Shown one piece after another: positions 42,945-51,502 of a stretch of 64,000 bases of DNA. The translations under genes were made by a program, and so were the position numbers. The stretch comes from Secundilactobacillus collinoides DSM 20515 = JCM 1123. GTDB taxonomy: Bacteria > Bacillota > Bacilli > Lactobacillales > Lactobacillaceae. The notes under the pieces were generated by a model. That model ran no database searches, was not told where the DNA came from, and worked only from the letters and a program-made list of their open reading frames with translations. Position 1 is the stretch's first letter; each line of letters starts with the position of its first letter. The stretch spans positions 124,001-188,000 of the forward strand of contig NZ_AYYR01000043.1 in the NCBI RefSeq assembly GCF_001435975.1. The letters run 5' to 3'.

Positions 42945-43900
42945 GCTTGCGTTTCCCCCTTTGGTTTGCGGTGGCCGAAGAGGCGTTTAAACGAGAATTC
43001 CCAGGTGCCCAGCAGACCGGATGGCTTGAAGACCATCATCACAACAAGGACGACGGCATAAATGACCATTCGCAGGGTTCCGAAATCTTGCAAAACGGTA
43101 TCCAGGATACCCAGAACAAAAGCGGCAACGAAACTGCCGGTGATGGAGCCGGTCCCGCCTAGGACAACGATGATCAGAATAGCAATGGATTCCATGATGT
43201 TGTAATTGGTTGGTGCGATGGTCTGCACGTAAGAGGCCTGCAGAGAACCGGCAATGGCTGCGGTGGCAGCGCCAAAGACGAAGGCGGCCAGTTTCCACTT
43301 AGTCGTGTTGATTCCCATGGACTCAGTGGCGATTTCGTCCTCCCGAACCGCCATGGCAGCGCGGCCGCCGCGACTGTGAATGAAATTCACGATGAGGATG
43401 CTGGTCACACAGACCATAATGTACACAACTGGCCAGGTCGCAAATTGCGGAATGTTAAACATCCCAGCAGCGCCGTTGGTAATTTTCAGGTTGTTGATGA
43501 TGATCCGGATGATCTCAGCAGCTCCCATGGTGGCAATGGCCAGGTAGTCGCCGCGTAACCGCAGTGTTGGGATCCCAACAATCAAAGCGGCCACGATTGC
43601 AATGATGATACCGACCACAATTGACGTCCAAAAGCCAGCAGCGTTTGCATGGTCCGACGTAATGATTGCTGTGGCATACGCCCCAACGGCCATGAATCCA
43701 GCGTGTCCAAGTGAGAACTGACCGGCGAACCCGATAACCAAGTTCAAACCGACTGCGAGGATAATGTTGATTCCAATCGTGACCAGCATATTTTCAATAA
43801 AGGCGTTGATGACGCCCACGAGGATGAGGGTGTTGATGGCATAAAAACCGGCAATCATCACGATCAGCCAACAAATGTTATATTTAAAATTTGCTTTCAT
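42941..43900 (-). CDS. livM: Branched-chain amino acid ABC transporter permease LivM
   Basis: 319 residues, about 8-9 membrane segments. Family segments are NLVIGFAGQFSLGHAGFMAVGAY (written here in parts: GFAGQFSLGHAGF), LRLRGDYLAIATMGAAEIIR (the EAA-like coupling loop with LRGDY-A) and VREDEIATESMGIN. It pairs with LivH to form the membrane channel. It lies 6 bases after livH. The C-terminal tail is basic (FKRLFGHRKPKGE) and cytoplasmic. Confidence 0.95.
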   Translation of the reverse strand: MKANFKYNICWLIVMIAGFYAINTLILVGVINAFIENMLVTIGINIILAVGLNLVIGFAGQFSLGHAGFMAVGAYATAIITSDHANAAGFWTSIVVGIIIAIVAALIVGIPTLRLRGDYLAIATMGAAEIIRIIINNLKITNGAAGMFNIPQFATWPVVYIMVCVTSILIVNFIHSRGGRAAMAVREDEIATESMGINTTKWKLAAFVFGAATAAIAGSLQASYVQTIAPTNYNIMESIAILIIVVLGGTGSITGSFVAAFVLGILDTVLQDFGTLRMVIYAVVLVVMMVFKPSGLLGTWEFSFKRLFGHRKPKGETQA

Positions 43901-43906
43901 AGACCG

Positions 43907-44785
43907 TCACACCTTCTCTTTCGTATTTTTACCGAAGATCCCGGCTGGCAGGATCAACAGGATAATAATCAAAACGAGGTAAACTGCGGCATCTTTGTAC
44001 GCGGAGAGACCGATAGCTTGGACACCCGTTTCAAGCAGGCCAATCAGGAACCCGCCAAGCGAAGCACCCGGTACCGAACCAATGCCACCAACAACGGCGG
44101 CAACGAAGGCCTTGATCCCAGGTGTCATCCCCATCAGCGGGTCGATCGAGTTGTAGTAAAGCCCGATAAGAACCCCGGCAGCCCCAGCCATTGAAGAACC
44201 CAGGGCAAAGGTAAACGAAATGGTGCGGTTAATATTGATCCCGACCAGTTCGGCAGCGTCCGGATCAACAGACACAGCGCGCATGGCCCGGCCCATCTTA
44301 GTGCGTTTGATAATCAGTTGAAGCAGGATCATCAACAGGCAGGCAGTGACGAGGATCAAGATTTGAATGTTTGAAATTTGAACACCGCCGAAGTGGTAGT
44401 TCACTTGTTTAATAATTTGCGGAAAACTCCGAGTACTGGAGCCGTAAAGGTACGACATCCCATTTTCCAGGAAGTACGAAACCCCGATGGCGGTGATCAA
44501 GGCGGCAATCCGCGGCGAGTGCCGGAGCGGCCGGTAAGCCAAGTATTCAATAATCACCCCGCTGACTGCGCAGACCAGCATGGCCGACAGCAGCGCGAAG
44601 ATGAAGTTGAAGTGCCAGTAATTGATCACGTAGTAGCCCCAAAAGGCACCCAGCATGTAGATGTCACCATGGGCGAAGTTGATCAGTTTAATGATCCCGT
44701 ACACCATGGTGTAGCCCAGTGCCAGCAGCGCGTAAATGCTGCCGAGCGAGAGGCCGTTTATAAGTTGTTGTAGTAGTGTTTGCAC
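43907..44785 (-). CDS. livH: Branched-chain amino acid ABC transporter permease LivH
   Basis: 292 residues with about 8 membrane segments. The N-terminus LLQQLINGLSLGSIYALLAL and the GIIKLINFAHGDIYMLGAF segment are diagnostic of LivH. The coupling loop contains MGRAMRAVSVDPDAAELVGI. It separates from livJ by 239 bases that contain an intercistronic hairpin, so the membrane and ATPase genes are probably expressed at a lower level than the binding protein. Confidence 0.95.
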   Translation of the reverse strand: MQTLLQQLINGLSLGSIYALLALGYTMVYGIIKLINFAHGDIYMLGAFWGYYVINYWHFNFIFALLSAMLVCAVSGVIIEYLAYRPLRHSPRIAALITAIGVSYFLENGMSYLYGSSTRSFPQIIKQVNYHFGGVQISNIQILILVTACLLMILLQLIIKRTKMGRAMRAVSVDPDAAELVGININRTISFTFALGSSMAGAAGVLIGLYYNSIDPLMGMTPGIKAFVAAVVGGIGSVPGASLGGFLIGLLETGVQAIGLSAYKDAAVYLVLIIILLILPAGIFGKNTKEKV

Positions 44786-44967
44786 TTTGGTTCCTCCTAA
44801 TCGTTATGTGCGGAAGAATTTAATATCGAGTTCATGCGGATCAACCGTTGCTGCGCCGTGCGGTGGGGACGGATGATCTGCTGACTTGGGTTTGCGATAC
44901 TTAGCAGCGTTATCGACTGCGCCACGTGCCAACTACGGCGTGTGACAGGCAGTCAGAACCCAATATG

Positions 44968-45002
44968 CGAAAATCATTCCCACCAAAGACGGGAATGATT
45001 TC
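44968..45002 (-). terminator. Intercistronic hairpin between livJ and livH
   Basis: GAAATCATTCCC / GGGAATGATTTTC on the minus strand, 9-base loop. As a partial terminator or RNA end it would raise livJ mRNA relative to livHMGF. Confidence 0.65.
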
Positions 45003-45024
45003 AACGTGATAATGATCGATTGTG

Positions 45025-46221
45025 TTACTTAACTTCAGTTGAGGCACTTACCTTACCGTTTGTCAGCTGTTCAACTGCAATCGGCTTGTTGGCATCGTGC
45101 TTCTTGTCAACGGTGATGGTCCCGGTCACGCCGTCAAAGTTCTTGGTCTTTGCCAAGCCCTTAGCAATTTTAACGGAGTTGGTTGAATTTTCCTTTTCGA
45201 TAGCGTCCTTGATCATGTAAACAGAGTCATAGGCCAACGCTGAGAAAGTAGGGGCTTCGGCGTGGTAACGCGCCTTGTAAGCTGCCATGAATTTCTTAGC
45301 GGTCTTCGACTTTTCAGCGACCGTGGTTGAGAACGGTGTGGTGTAGTAAACTTTTGAAGCGTTCTTGTCACCAGCGATTTGTGCCAATTTAGGATCGGCC
45401 ATCCCGTCACTACCGACGATTGGGACGTTGATACCCATTTGACGCGCTTGTTTGATGATCAAACCGATTTCTGAGTAGTACCCTGGCGCGTAAATGGCAT
45501 CAATTTTTTTGTTCTTGATAGCGGTTAGGATAGCGTTGAAGTCCTTGTCGCCCTCTTGGAAGGTCTGGCTTGAAACGACCTTGCCCTTATATGTTTTCTT
45601 GAAGGCCTTGGTCAATCCAGTCCCGTAATCACTTGAGTTATCGGTCAGGATGGCCACGTTCTTAGCCTTGAGTGTGTTGTATGTAAATTTAGCTGCGGTT
45701 GATCCTTGGAAGTTGTTTTGGTAACAGGCACGAAAGACGTATGGTTGGACCTTGCCGTTCTTTTTCAACGTGTAATCTGGGTCGGTGGCGGAAGGACTGA
45801 CACTTGGGACCTTTGCCTTAGTAATGGTTGGAATTTCAGCGGTTCCGGCATTGGTGGTTGCTGGTCCGACGATGGCACTGACTTTGTCATTGTTGACCAG
45901 TTGAGCGGCAACTGAAGCACTGGTGCTGGTTGATGTCTTGTTGTCGCGGACGACCAGCTTGATCTTTTTCTTCTTGCCGTCGACCTTTACGCCGCCATCT
46001 TTGTTGATTTGATTGACAGCCAATTGGATACCTTGTTTTTGCTGTTGGCCATAACCGGCTGCGGATCCTGAAAGTTCCATGTTGACCCCAATTTTGATCG
46101 TGTTGCCGGTTGCGGTGTTCCCCTCGGACTTAGTCGTTGCAGTGCTGCATCCTGCAAAAATCCCAGCTGACATCATAATCGCGGCAATTCCTGCCATTTT
46201 CTTAAACGTGTTCTTCTTCAT
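45025..46221 (-). CDS. livJ: Branched-chain amino acid-binding lipoprotein
   Basis: 398 residues. The ATG at 46221 gives a lipoprotein signal (MKKNTFKKMAGIAAIMMSAG, lipobox FAGC with Cys25). The Leu/Ile/Val-binding fold follows: IKIGVNMELSGSAAGYGQQ, LVNNDKVSAIVGPATTNA, AILTDNSSDYGTGLTKAF, GSDGMADPKLAQIAG and AYDSVYMIKDAIEK. It captures substrate at the outer surface for LivHMGF. It is the first gene of the operon, behind a leader-peptide attenuator. The upstream in-frame start at 46263 overlaps the leader terminator region and lacks a signal. Confidence 0.95.
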   Translation of the reverse strand: MKKNTFKKMAGIAAIMMSAGIFAGCSTATTKSEGNTATGNTIKIGVNMELSGSAAGYGQQQKQGIQLAVNQINKDGGVKVDGKKKKIKLVVRDNKTSTSTSASVAAQLVNNDKVSAIVGPATTNAGTAEIPTITKAKVPSVSPSATDPDYTLKKNGKVQPYVFRACYQNNFQGSTAAKFTYNTLKAKNVAILTDNSSDYGTGLTKAFKKTYKGKVVSSQTFQEGDKDFNAILTAIKNKKIDAIYAPGYYSEIGLIIKQARQMGINVPIVGSDGMADPKLAQIAGDKNASKVYYTTPFSTTVAEKSKTAKKFMAAYKARYHAEAPTFSALAYDSVYMIKDAIEKENSTNSVKIAKGLAKTKNFDGVTGTITVDKKHDANKPIAVEQLTNGKVSASTEVK

Positions 46222-46321
46222 AATTGAATTCCTACTTTCCAATAATTTTTTCGAGTGGTGCAATATGTATCCCTGATCCCAAAAAGGTTTTCTCGTGACG
46301 ACCCTCCTTTATTTCGAGCAA

Positions 46322-46406
46322 TAAAAAAATCCTCATCCAGTAAATGAATGAGGGTTGAAGTCGAAGTATGAAGCAAGCCCTCATCATTAAAAACGAAAAT
46401 AGGGCT
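46322..46406 (-). promoter_or_regulatory. liv attenuator: terminator and competing hairpins
   Basis: Terminator: ATGAGG (46348-46353) pairs with CCTCAT (46331-46336), followed on the minus strand by seven T. Antiterminator: the same ATGAGGG-TTG (46348-46357) pairs instead with CAAGCCCTCAT (46374-46384). Protector: AGCCCT (46376-46381) pairs with AGGGCT (46401-46406). The three are mutually exclusive, which is the layout of a transcription attenuator. Confidence 0.75.
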
Positions 46407-46447
46407 CAACTTGTTTGAAGTGGTTTAGTAAACGTGATTACTAAGCG

Positions 46448-46543
46448 CTAATTCAAAGTTGCGTCCCTGGTTTTTAATAATAAGACTAAATTCTGACGAG
46501 CAGAGGTTACGTTAACTGTATGTGTAAATGATGTGTTTTTCAT
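46448..46543 (-). CDS. Leader peptide of the liv operon (31 residues)
   Basis: A short gene with an ideal ribosome site (AAGGAGGT, 8 bases before the ATG). The product begins MKNTSFTHTVNVTSARQN and continues LVLLL (codons TTA GTC TTA TTA TTA, 46475-46489). Four of five consecutive codons are leucine and one is valine. It lies between a strong promoter and a hairpin attenuator ahead of the branched-chain amino-acid importer. Ribosome stalling at the run when leucine is scarce would favour the antiterminator. A 10-bp inverted repeat (46559-46568 with 46488-46497) encloses its ribosome site and reaches the first Leu codon. Confidence 0.8.
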   Translation of the reverse strand: MKNTSFTHTVNVTSARQNLVLLLKTRDATLN

Positions 46544-46590
46544 GGTCGTAACCTCCTTGTCAGAATTTATTTGCTTGATTGAATGACGTA

Positions 46591-46619
46591 AGTATAGCTA
46601 AGAAATTTTAACACGTCAA
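46591..46619 (-). promoter_or_regulatory. Promoter of the liv operon
   Basis: On the minus strand TTGACG (46614-46619) and TATACT (46591-46596) are separated by 17 bases. Confidence 0.85.
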
Positions 46620-46950
46620 CAACTTTTTTAATTTTATTTTAATGTTTACTTGGAATATTGGTTGATAAACACTGATATATCAATAAGTTACTAGATAATC
46701 GTCTTTTTAAATTTTAATGTAGTACTTGGTTATTTTAATGGGTTTCGATGCTCATTTTCTGGCAGGCCGTGATGAGTTTTCGAACGGGGTTAATTAAATT
46801 ACAGACCGCAACTGACCGCATTAAGAGTGGTTGAACCGTTAAAAAAGGGTTGCTTCACGGCTCATATTACTTGTAGGTTGGCGTAAATTTGTAACTTTGG
46901 TACTGCCAGTTTATCTCGCCCAAATGTGCACGAAACAGTCACTTCCGGTC
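46620..46950. other. Intergenic region between liv promoter and purine permease terminator
   Basis: AT-rich near the liv promoter, then mixed sequence. No gene, hairpin or repeat that I can support. Confidence 0.4.
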
Positions 46951-47005
46951 AAAAAGAGACCCCAACCAAAAACCCATTTAGGAATTTAGTTGGGGCCTCT
47001 TATAT
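46951..47005 (-). terminator. Terminator of the purine permease gene
   Basis: GGCCCCAACTAAATTCCTAA ... GGTTGGGGTCTCTTTTT on the minus strand; strong stem and T run. Confidence 0.9.
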
Positions 47006-47052
47006 TCTGAGCAGAGAACCATTTTTATTTCGTATATTAAAAGTGTCGCTGA

Positions 47053-48366
47053 TTAGCTGGCTTGCAAGATCCAGAGGAAGATGACGAAAACGACAGCTAA
47101 ACCGTACATAATGGGGCTGACTTCCTTACCACGCTTGGCGGCGATCATGGACAGTGGGTAGGTGATGAAGCCCAGGGCGATCCCGTCTGAGATACTGTAC
47201 GTCAGTGGCATCCCAACCAAGATCAGGAAGGATGGGGCGGCAATTTCGAACTTGTCCCAATGAACCTTTGTCAGTGATTGGGCCATCAGCATCCCAACAA
47301 TGATCAGGGCGGGTGCGGTGACTTGGTCAGTGATCACCGTTAACAACGGTGACAGGAATGAGCCTAGCAAGAAGAGCACGCCGACAACGACGGCGGTGAA
47401 CCCGGAACGGCCACCAACGGCGATCCCGGCTGAAGATTCAACGAAGGCGCCCATTGGTGAGGTCCCTAACAGTGAACCGACAACCATTGTGGTGGAGTCT
47501 GCGGACAGCGCCCGGCCGATACGTGGAATCTTGTTATCCTTAACGAGGCCAGCTTGTTCAGCCAAGCCAACCAAGGTTCCCGTGGTGTCAAAGAAGGTGA
47601 CCAATAAGAAGGTCAAGACGACCACTGCTAACTGGAGTGTATTGATGCTGCCAACGTGTAAGAGTGCAACACCAAACGTTGGCTTCAGACTTGGCACACC
47701 AGCGATCCATGAAGAGGGTGCCTTGATCAGACCGAGGGAAAGACCGATGATCACGTTGATAACCATCCCAATAAAGATGGCACCAGGTATCCGGGCGCTC
47801 ATGAGGATGATGGTCAAAATCAGGCCAATAATGGTCAACCAGGTACTGCCGACGTGCAGGGAACCAAGGCCGATCATGGTGGACTTATTAGCTACGATCA
47901 GCCCGCCGTCACTGAGCCCGATGAAGGCAATGAACAGGCCGATCCCGGCACTGATGGCCATCTTTAAATCACGCGGAATGGCGTCAACGACCATTTCTCG
48001 AATCTTAAAAGCGGTTAGGATCATAAATAAAATAGAGGCAACAAACACACCAGCGAGGGCTGTCTGCCACGGGATCTTCATCCCCAACACAACGGTGTAG
48101 GAGAAGAACGCGTTGATCCCAAGGCTTGCAGAAATGGCGATCGGGTAACGGGCGATGATGCCCATTAAGAAACACCCGAAGGCACTGGCGAGTGCGGTGG
48201 CCGTGAAGACGGCACCTTTGTCCATGCCGGAAACGCTCAGGACATTGGGGTTAACGAACAGGATGTAGACCATGGAGATGAAGGTCGTCAGCCCTGCCAA
48301 GAATTCCTTCTTGTAGTTAGTCCCTAATTCTTCAAACTGAAAATATGACGCAATCTTTTGACCCAT
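47053..48366 (-). CDS. Purine (guanine/hypoxanthine/adenine) permease, AzgA/PbuG type
   Basis: 437 residues with about 12-13 membrane segments. N-terminal KKEFLAGLTTFISMVYILFVNP, the GCFLMGIIARYPIAISASLGINAFF segment and FFDTTGTLVGLAEQAGL are hallmarks of the NCS2 AzgA subgroup, H+ symporters of purine bases. A PurR-box-like sequence (AAACACGAACATT) lies 40-52 bases upstream, which fits purine control. I see no purine riboswitch. The precise base preference cannot be read. Confidence 0.92.
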   Translation of the reverse strand: MGQKIASYFQFEELGTNYKKEFLAGLTTFISMVYILFVNPNVLSVSGMDKGAVFTATALASAFGCFLMGIIARYPIAISASLGINAFFSYTVVLGMKIPWQTALAGVFVASILFMILTAFKIREMVVDAIPRDLKMAISAGIGLFIAFIGLSDGGLIVANKSTMIGLGSLHVGSTWLTIIGLILTIILMSARIPGAIFIGMVINVIIGLSLGLIKAPSSWIAGVPSLKPTFGVALLHVGSINTLQLAVVVLTFLLVTFFDTTGTLVGLAEQAGLVKDNKIPRIGRALSADSTTMVVGSLLGTSPMGAFVESSAGIAVGGRSGFTAVVVGVLFLLGSFLSPLLTVITDQVTAPALIIVGMLMAQSLTKVHWDKFEIAAPSFLILVGMPLTYSISDGIALGFITYPLSMIAAKRGKEVSPIMYGLAVVFVIFLWILQAS

Positions 48367-48405
48367 AATAATCTAAAACCCCTTAAATAAGTAATTATTG
48401 CCGAC

Positions 48406-48418
48406 AATGTTCGTGTTT
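48406..48418 (-). promoter_or_regulatory. PurR-box-like site
   Basis: AAACACGAACATT on the minus strand matches 11 of 13 positions of the lactic acid bacterial PurBox AWWWCCGAACWWT. Confidence 0.45.
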
Positions 48419-48600
48419 TACTTTTAAAAACCATTTTCCATAGTATCATTTATTTATTTCTGTTTCAATAGTCGAATGATTAAAAATTCAGTTTAACGTT
48501 TTATGTGAAAATCGTGAATGGGCTATAATGCGTGCTAAACCTCTGGTATAGTAGAAATGAGAAAATGAATAATCGATGAGCAATGAAAGGAAGTCGCAAC

Positions 48601-49188
48601 ATGACGAAGTGTTTGATCTTGGGTATCGACCAGCCAGTGGCCCAACAGATAGCCGAACAACTGACTGAGATGACGGTGGTCGGGTTCGCTGAAGATCCGG
48701 TAAAAGGGGTGCCGCTGGACCAGCAAGTCAACGGGGATGCCCGCAAAGCAAAGACGTACCAGAATGCCGTGCAGGACGTGGACGTCATCTACTCTGACTT
48801 CATCGGCATGGATGTGGATTGGAAGCTGGAGGCCGTTTTTGCGGCGATTCGCGAGGCTGGGACCCAGTGCCGGACGGTGATGCGTTCGGTTGCCGGCATT
48901 GATAATGAAGTTGCTGAACCGCTGCATTATGAGGGCGTTAGTGACACCAGTGAATTTCTGAAACAACAGCGTTACGCGATTAAGATCGTTGACGAGGCCG
49001 AACTGCCGTACACCATTTTACGGCCAGTCGCAGTCGTTCCTGAAACATCCGGCAGCGTTCAGCTGATCAATGAAGGTGAACCAGTCCCTGCACAACCTGT
49101 GAGCGAGACGGATTTTGTGCGTGTTGTTGTTGATGAACTTCGTCACAGCACGCACTTGAATCAGTCAATCGCGGTTATTTCAGACTAA
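48601..49188 (+). CDS. NAD(P)-binding protein of the NmrA/atypical SDR type
   Basis: 195 residues. The ATG at 48601 follows AAAGGAAG. The outline is that of atypical short-chain dehydrogenases: an N-terminal Rossmann strand (KCLILGIDQPVAQQI), DVDVIYSDFIG, and ILRPVAVV near the cofactor end. The usual GXXGXXG is replaced by GIDQPVA, so cofactor binding may be weak or lost. The function is unknown. It faces brnQ across a terminator. Confidence 0.75.
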   Translation: MTKCLILGIDQPVAQQIAEQLTEMTVVGFAEDPVKGVPLDQQVNGDARKAKTYQNAVQDVDVIYSDFIGMDVDWKLEAVFAAIREAGTQCRTVMRSVAGIDNEVAEPLHYEGVSDTSEFLKQQRYAIKIVDEAELPYTILRPVAVVPETSGSVQLINEGEPVPAQPVSETDFVRVVVDELRHSTHLNQSIAVISD

Positions 49189-49207
49189 AAGACTTCCTAT
49201 ATATACG

Positions 49208-49240
49208 ATAAAAGACGCCCGATCACTCGGACGTCTTCCT
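49208..49240 (-). terminator. Terminator of brnQ
   Basis: AAGACG-CCG / CGG-CGTCTT hairpin; on the minus strand it is followed by TTTTATCG. Confidence 0.7.
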
Positions 49241-49318
49241 GATTCTTATGTGTGCGCGTTCTGCGCGATGACGCTTGTTCTATGTGTAACGATATGTTTT
49301 TAGAGGTAATTCACTAAA

Positions 49319-50695
49319 TTAACGGTTGTTGTTCGACAGGGTGGCTGCGGGGGCGATGTTAAAGATCTTAGCAATTGCCCAGCTGCCCAGCAGACCAATC
49401 AACAGGAATGGGAAGAAGTCCAGTCCCTGAGCGAACAGCGGAATCGTGCCGGTTGCCCAAGCATTGATGGCTTTAGCCCAGCCCATGTTGGCAAAGAATG
49501 GCGGCATTGTGTGGATGAAGTCTAAGATTGCTGGGATGAATGACAGGATGATCGTTGTCCGGTAGATAAAGACATTCTTGCCGATAAATGGATTGAGCAG
49601 GCCCAGTGCAATCAAAGCCATTGCTAACGGGTAAATGAAGCTCAACAGCGGGGTCGAATAAGCGATAATTTGATCCAAACCGAAGTTGGCAACGATGAAG
49701 GCACCAATTGAAGTCAGGCTCAAGAAGAAGTGGTAACTAAACTTTGGGAAACGTTGGCTCCAGTCTTCTGACAGTGCGGTCATCAAACCGATACATGACG
49801 TCATGCAGGCAAGGAAAGTAACGGCACCCAGAATGGCAGTACCAGCAAGTCCGGTGTAGTGGGCCATGATAGCGGTGAAAGCGGAGCCGCCATCTGCTGT
49901 CAATTTCAGATAACTTAAACTAGAAGCACCTAAAGCAATCAGGAAAATGTAAATAATGGCTTCGAGACCCATGCTGATGGCCCCAACCTTAGCAACGGCT
50001 TTTGAACGGAGCTTAGTGTCGTTCATGCCGAACAATCGCAAGGCAGCGATGATGGTAACACCGAAACCTAAGCCGGCCAAAGCGTCCATGGTGTTGTAGC
50101 CCTGCAGGAACCCGTTGATCAGGTTGCTGCCGGCGCCGGTTGACTGTGGGAAAATTGAAATGTTGCGAATGTCGCCTTTAATAATGAATGCTAAGAAGAA
50201 GATGAAGGCTAAGAGGGCAACCAGAATTGGGTTTAAAATCTTACCAACGTAATCGGTGATCTTGTTTTTGTTGTATGAAAGCAAGAATGAAATGCCGAAG
50301 AATAATGCGGAGAAGATGATCAAACCAATACCGTCCCAGGCTTTTGGCAAGAAGGGTTGAACCCCAATTGCGAAGGTTGTGGTAGCGGTCCGTGGTGAGG
50401 CAACCAAGATCCCCAAAGTGGCGTGGATCATAATTAAGAAGAACAGTGCAAACTTGCGGCCAACGGGGCGGGCCAGGTCGTACACGCTGTTGCTTCGGGT
50501 TAAGCTAATGGCCAGAATTGATAATAATGGCAGTAAGATGGCGGTTAGTAAAAATCCGATAGTTGCGGGACCCCAGTTACCGGCAGCTAATTGGCCCAAG
50601 TGAATGGGGAAGATCAGGTTCCCGGCACCAAAGAAGAGACCGAAGAGCAATGAGCCTAAAATTAAATATTGACGCTTAGTTAAAGATGTTTTCAT
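49319..50695 (-). CDS. brnQ: Branched-chain amino acid:cation symporter BrnQ
   Basis: 458 residues with about 12 membrane segments. The ATG at 50695 is chosen (AGGAGG 7 bases upstream), giving MKTSLTKRQYLILGSLLFGL. FGAGNLIFPIHLGQLAG-type and YNTMDALAGLGFG segments are diagnostic of LIVCS carriers. It imports leucine, isoleucine and valine with H+ or Na+. A T-box leader controls it by uncharged tRNA. It complements the ATP-driven Liv system in the same window, giving high- and lower-affinity routes. Confidence 0.95.
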   Translation of the reverse strand: MKTSLTKRQYLILGSLLFGLFFGAGNLIFPIHLGQLAAGNWGPATIGFLLTAILLPLLSILAISLTRSNSVYDLARPVGRKFALFFLIMIHATLGILVASPRTATTTFAIGVQPFLPKAWDGIGLIIFSALFFGISFLLSYNKNKITDYVGKILNPILVALLAFIFFLAFIIKGDIRNISIFPQSTGAGSNLINGFLQGYNTMDALAGLGFGVTIIAALRLFGMNDTKLRSKAVAKVGAISMGLEAIIYIFLIALGASSLSYLKLTADGGSAFTAIMAHYTGLAGTAILGAVTFLACMTSCIGLMTALSEDWSQRFPKFSYHFFLSLTSIGAFIVANFGLDQIIAYSTPLLSFIYPLAMALIALGLLNPFIGKNVFIYRTTIILSFIPAILDFIHTMPPFFANMGWAKAINAWATGTIPLFAQGLDFFPFLLIGLLGSWAIAKIFNIAPAATLSNNNR

Positions 50696-50720
50696 GTGAA
50701 TTCCTCCTGTTCGGGGTAAC

Positions 50721-51000
50721 AAAAAACGCCCTTAGCTTAATTAGCTAAGGACGTGTTATTAACGTGTTACCACCTTGTTTTCCGACCACTTCACAGTGGG
50801 TCGGCTTTTAAAGTACGGCCGGCAGATGCGCAATCTGTCCGTGATACTTCATTGCTATAATGGGCGCACTCCCAGTGACCACTTCGATAACTCGTCGCGG
50901 TCACGACTTGTAGATTACTTTCATCAACTAGTTCAACTGCCCCGTTCCACTAGATGGGGCTCCCTGGAAATATTCCTAGCGACTACTCTTCTACGCATAG
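50721..51000 (-). promoter_or_regulatory. T-box riboswitch of brnQ
   Basis: The conserved T-box AAGGTGGTAACACG lies at 50763-50776 (minus strand), followed by the terminator CGTCCTTAGC ... GCTAAGGGCG plus T6 (50721-50753). Stem I begins near 50995 (AGAGTAGTCG) with the AGGGAGCCCC distal part and a specifier-loop strand GAAAGTAATCTACAAG. The specifier is ATC (Ile) or CTA (Leu) in that strand; both fit branched-chain transport and I cannot decide between them. Confidence 0.88.
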
Positions 51001-51010
51001 TCTTTGAAAA

Positions 51011-51502
51011 AAATATGATATGTGAAATATGTTTATGAGCACACTATAAAATGGCCAAGATTAAATGTCAAGGAGAAAGTTAAAATCTTTTTAAAATAAC
51101 GACCGAATTTGTCAATAACCGACACAGGGTCATTGAAGACTGTAACGACCGCTGTTACTGGAATTGATGCACAATTTAAACGAAAATTTACCCGGTTCTC
51201 ATGAGGACTGAAATTATTTATGTTATATTTTGATTAGAAAGTTTGGTTAGCAGCTGATTGCCTGAAAAGTGTCACTGGACCTGCCGTTTGATCGATGAGG
51301 TGTTATTCTCTTTGAAATCGTGAGTGGCGCCTGGTGTCAAATGCCAGGATCTAACGGTCAATACAGCTCCCTGTTAGGACAAGGAAAATGGCGTGATACT
51401 TGCTATTAGGGGACATATCCGGTATGATTCAGCTACTACTATAGGCAACAAATATGAACGAAAGATGGGACAGTTATGGAGACGCAGTCGGAGAACCGAA
51501 AG
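51011..51502. other. proB upstream region
   Basis: Contains hairpin-forming CCTGGTGTCAAATGCCAGG (about 51330-51350) and CTAAC ... GTTAG. No riboswitch family is recognised. An ATG at 51476 in frame with proB lacks a good ribosome site. Confidence 0.4.

Noticed and set aside
46218-46409. 63-codon minus-strand open frame in the liv leader
   Set aside because: It runs through the attenuator hairpins, lacks a ribosome site, and its codons are explained by the RNA structure.
48494-48512. Third parS site
   Set aside because: CGTTTTATGTGAAAAT matches the consensus at only about 11 of 16 positions.
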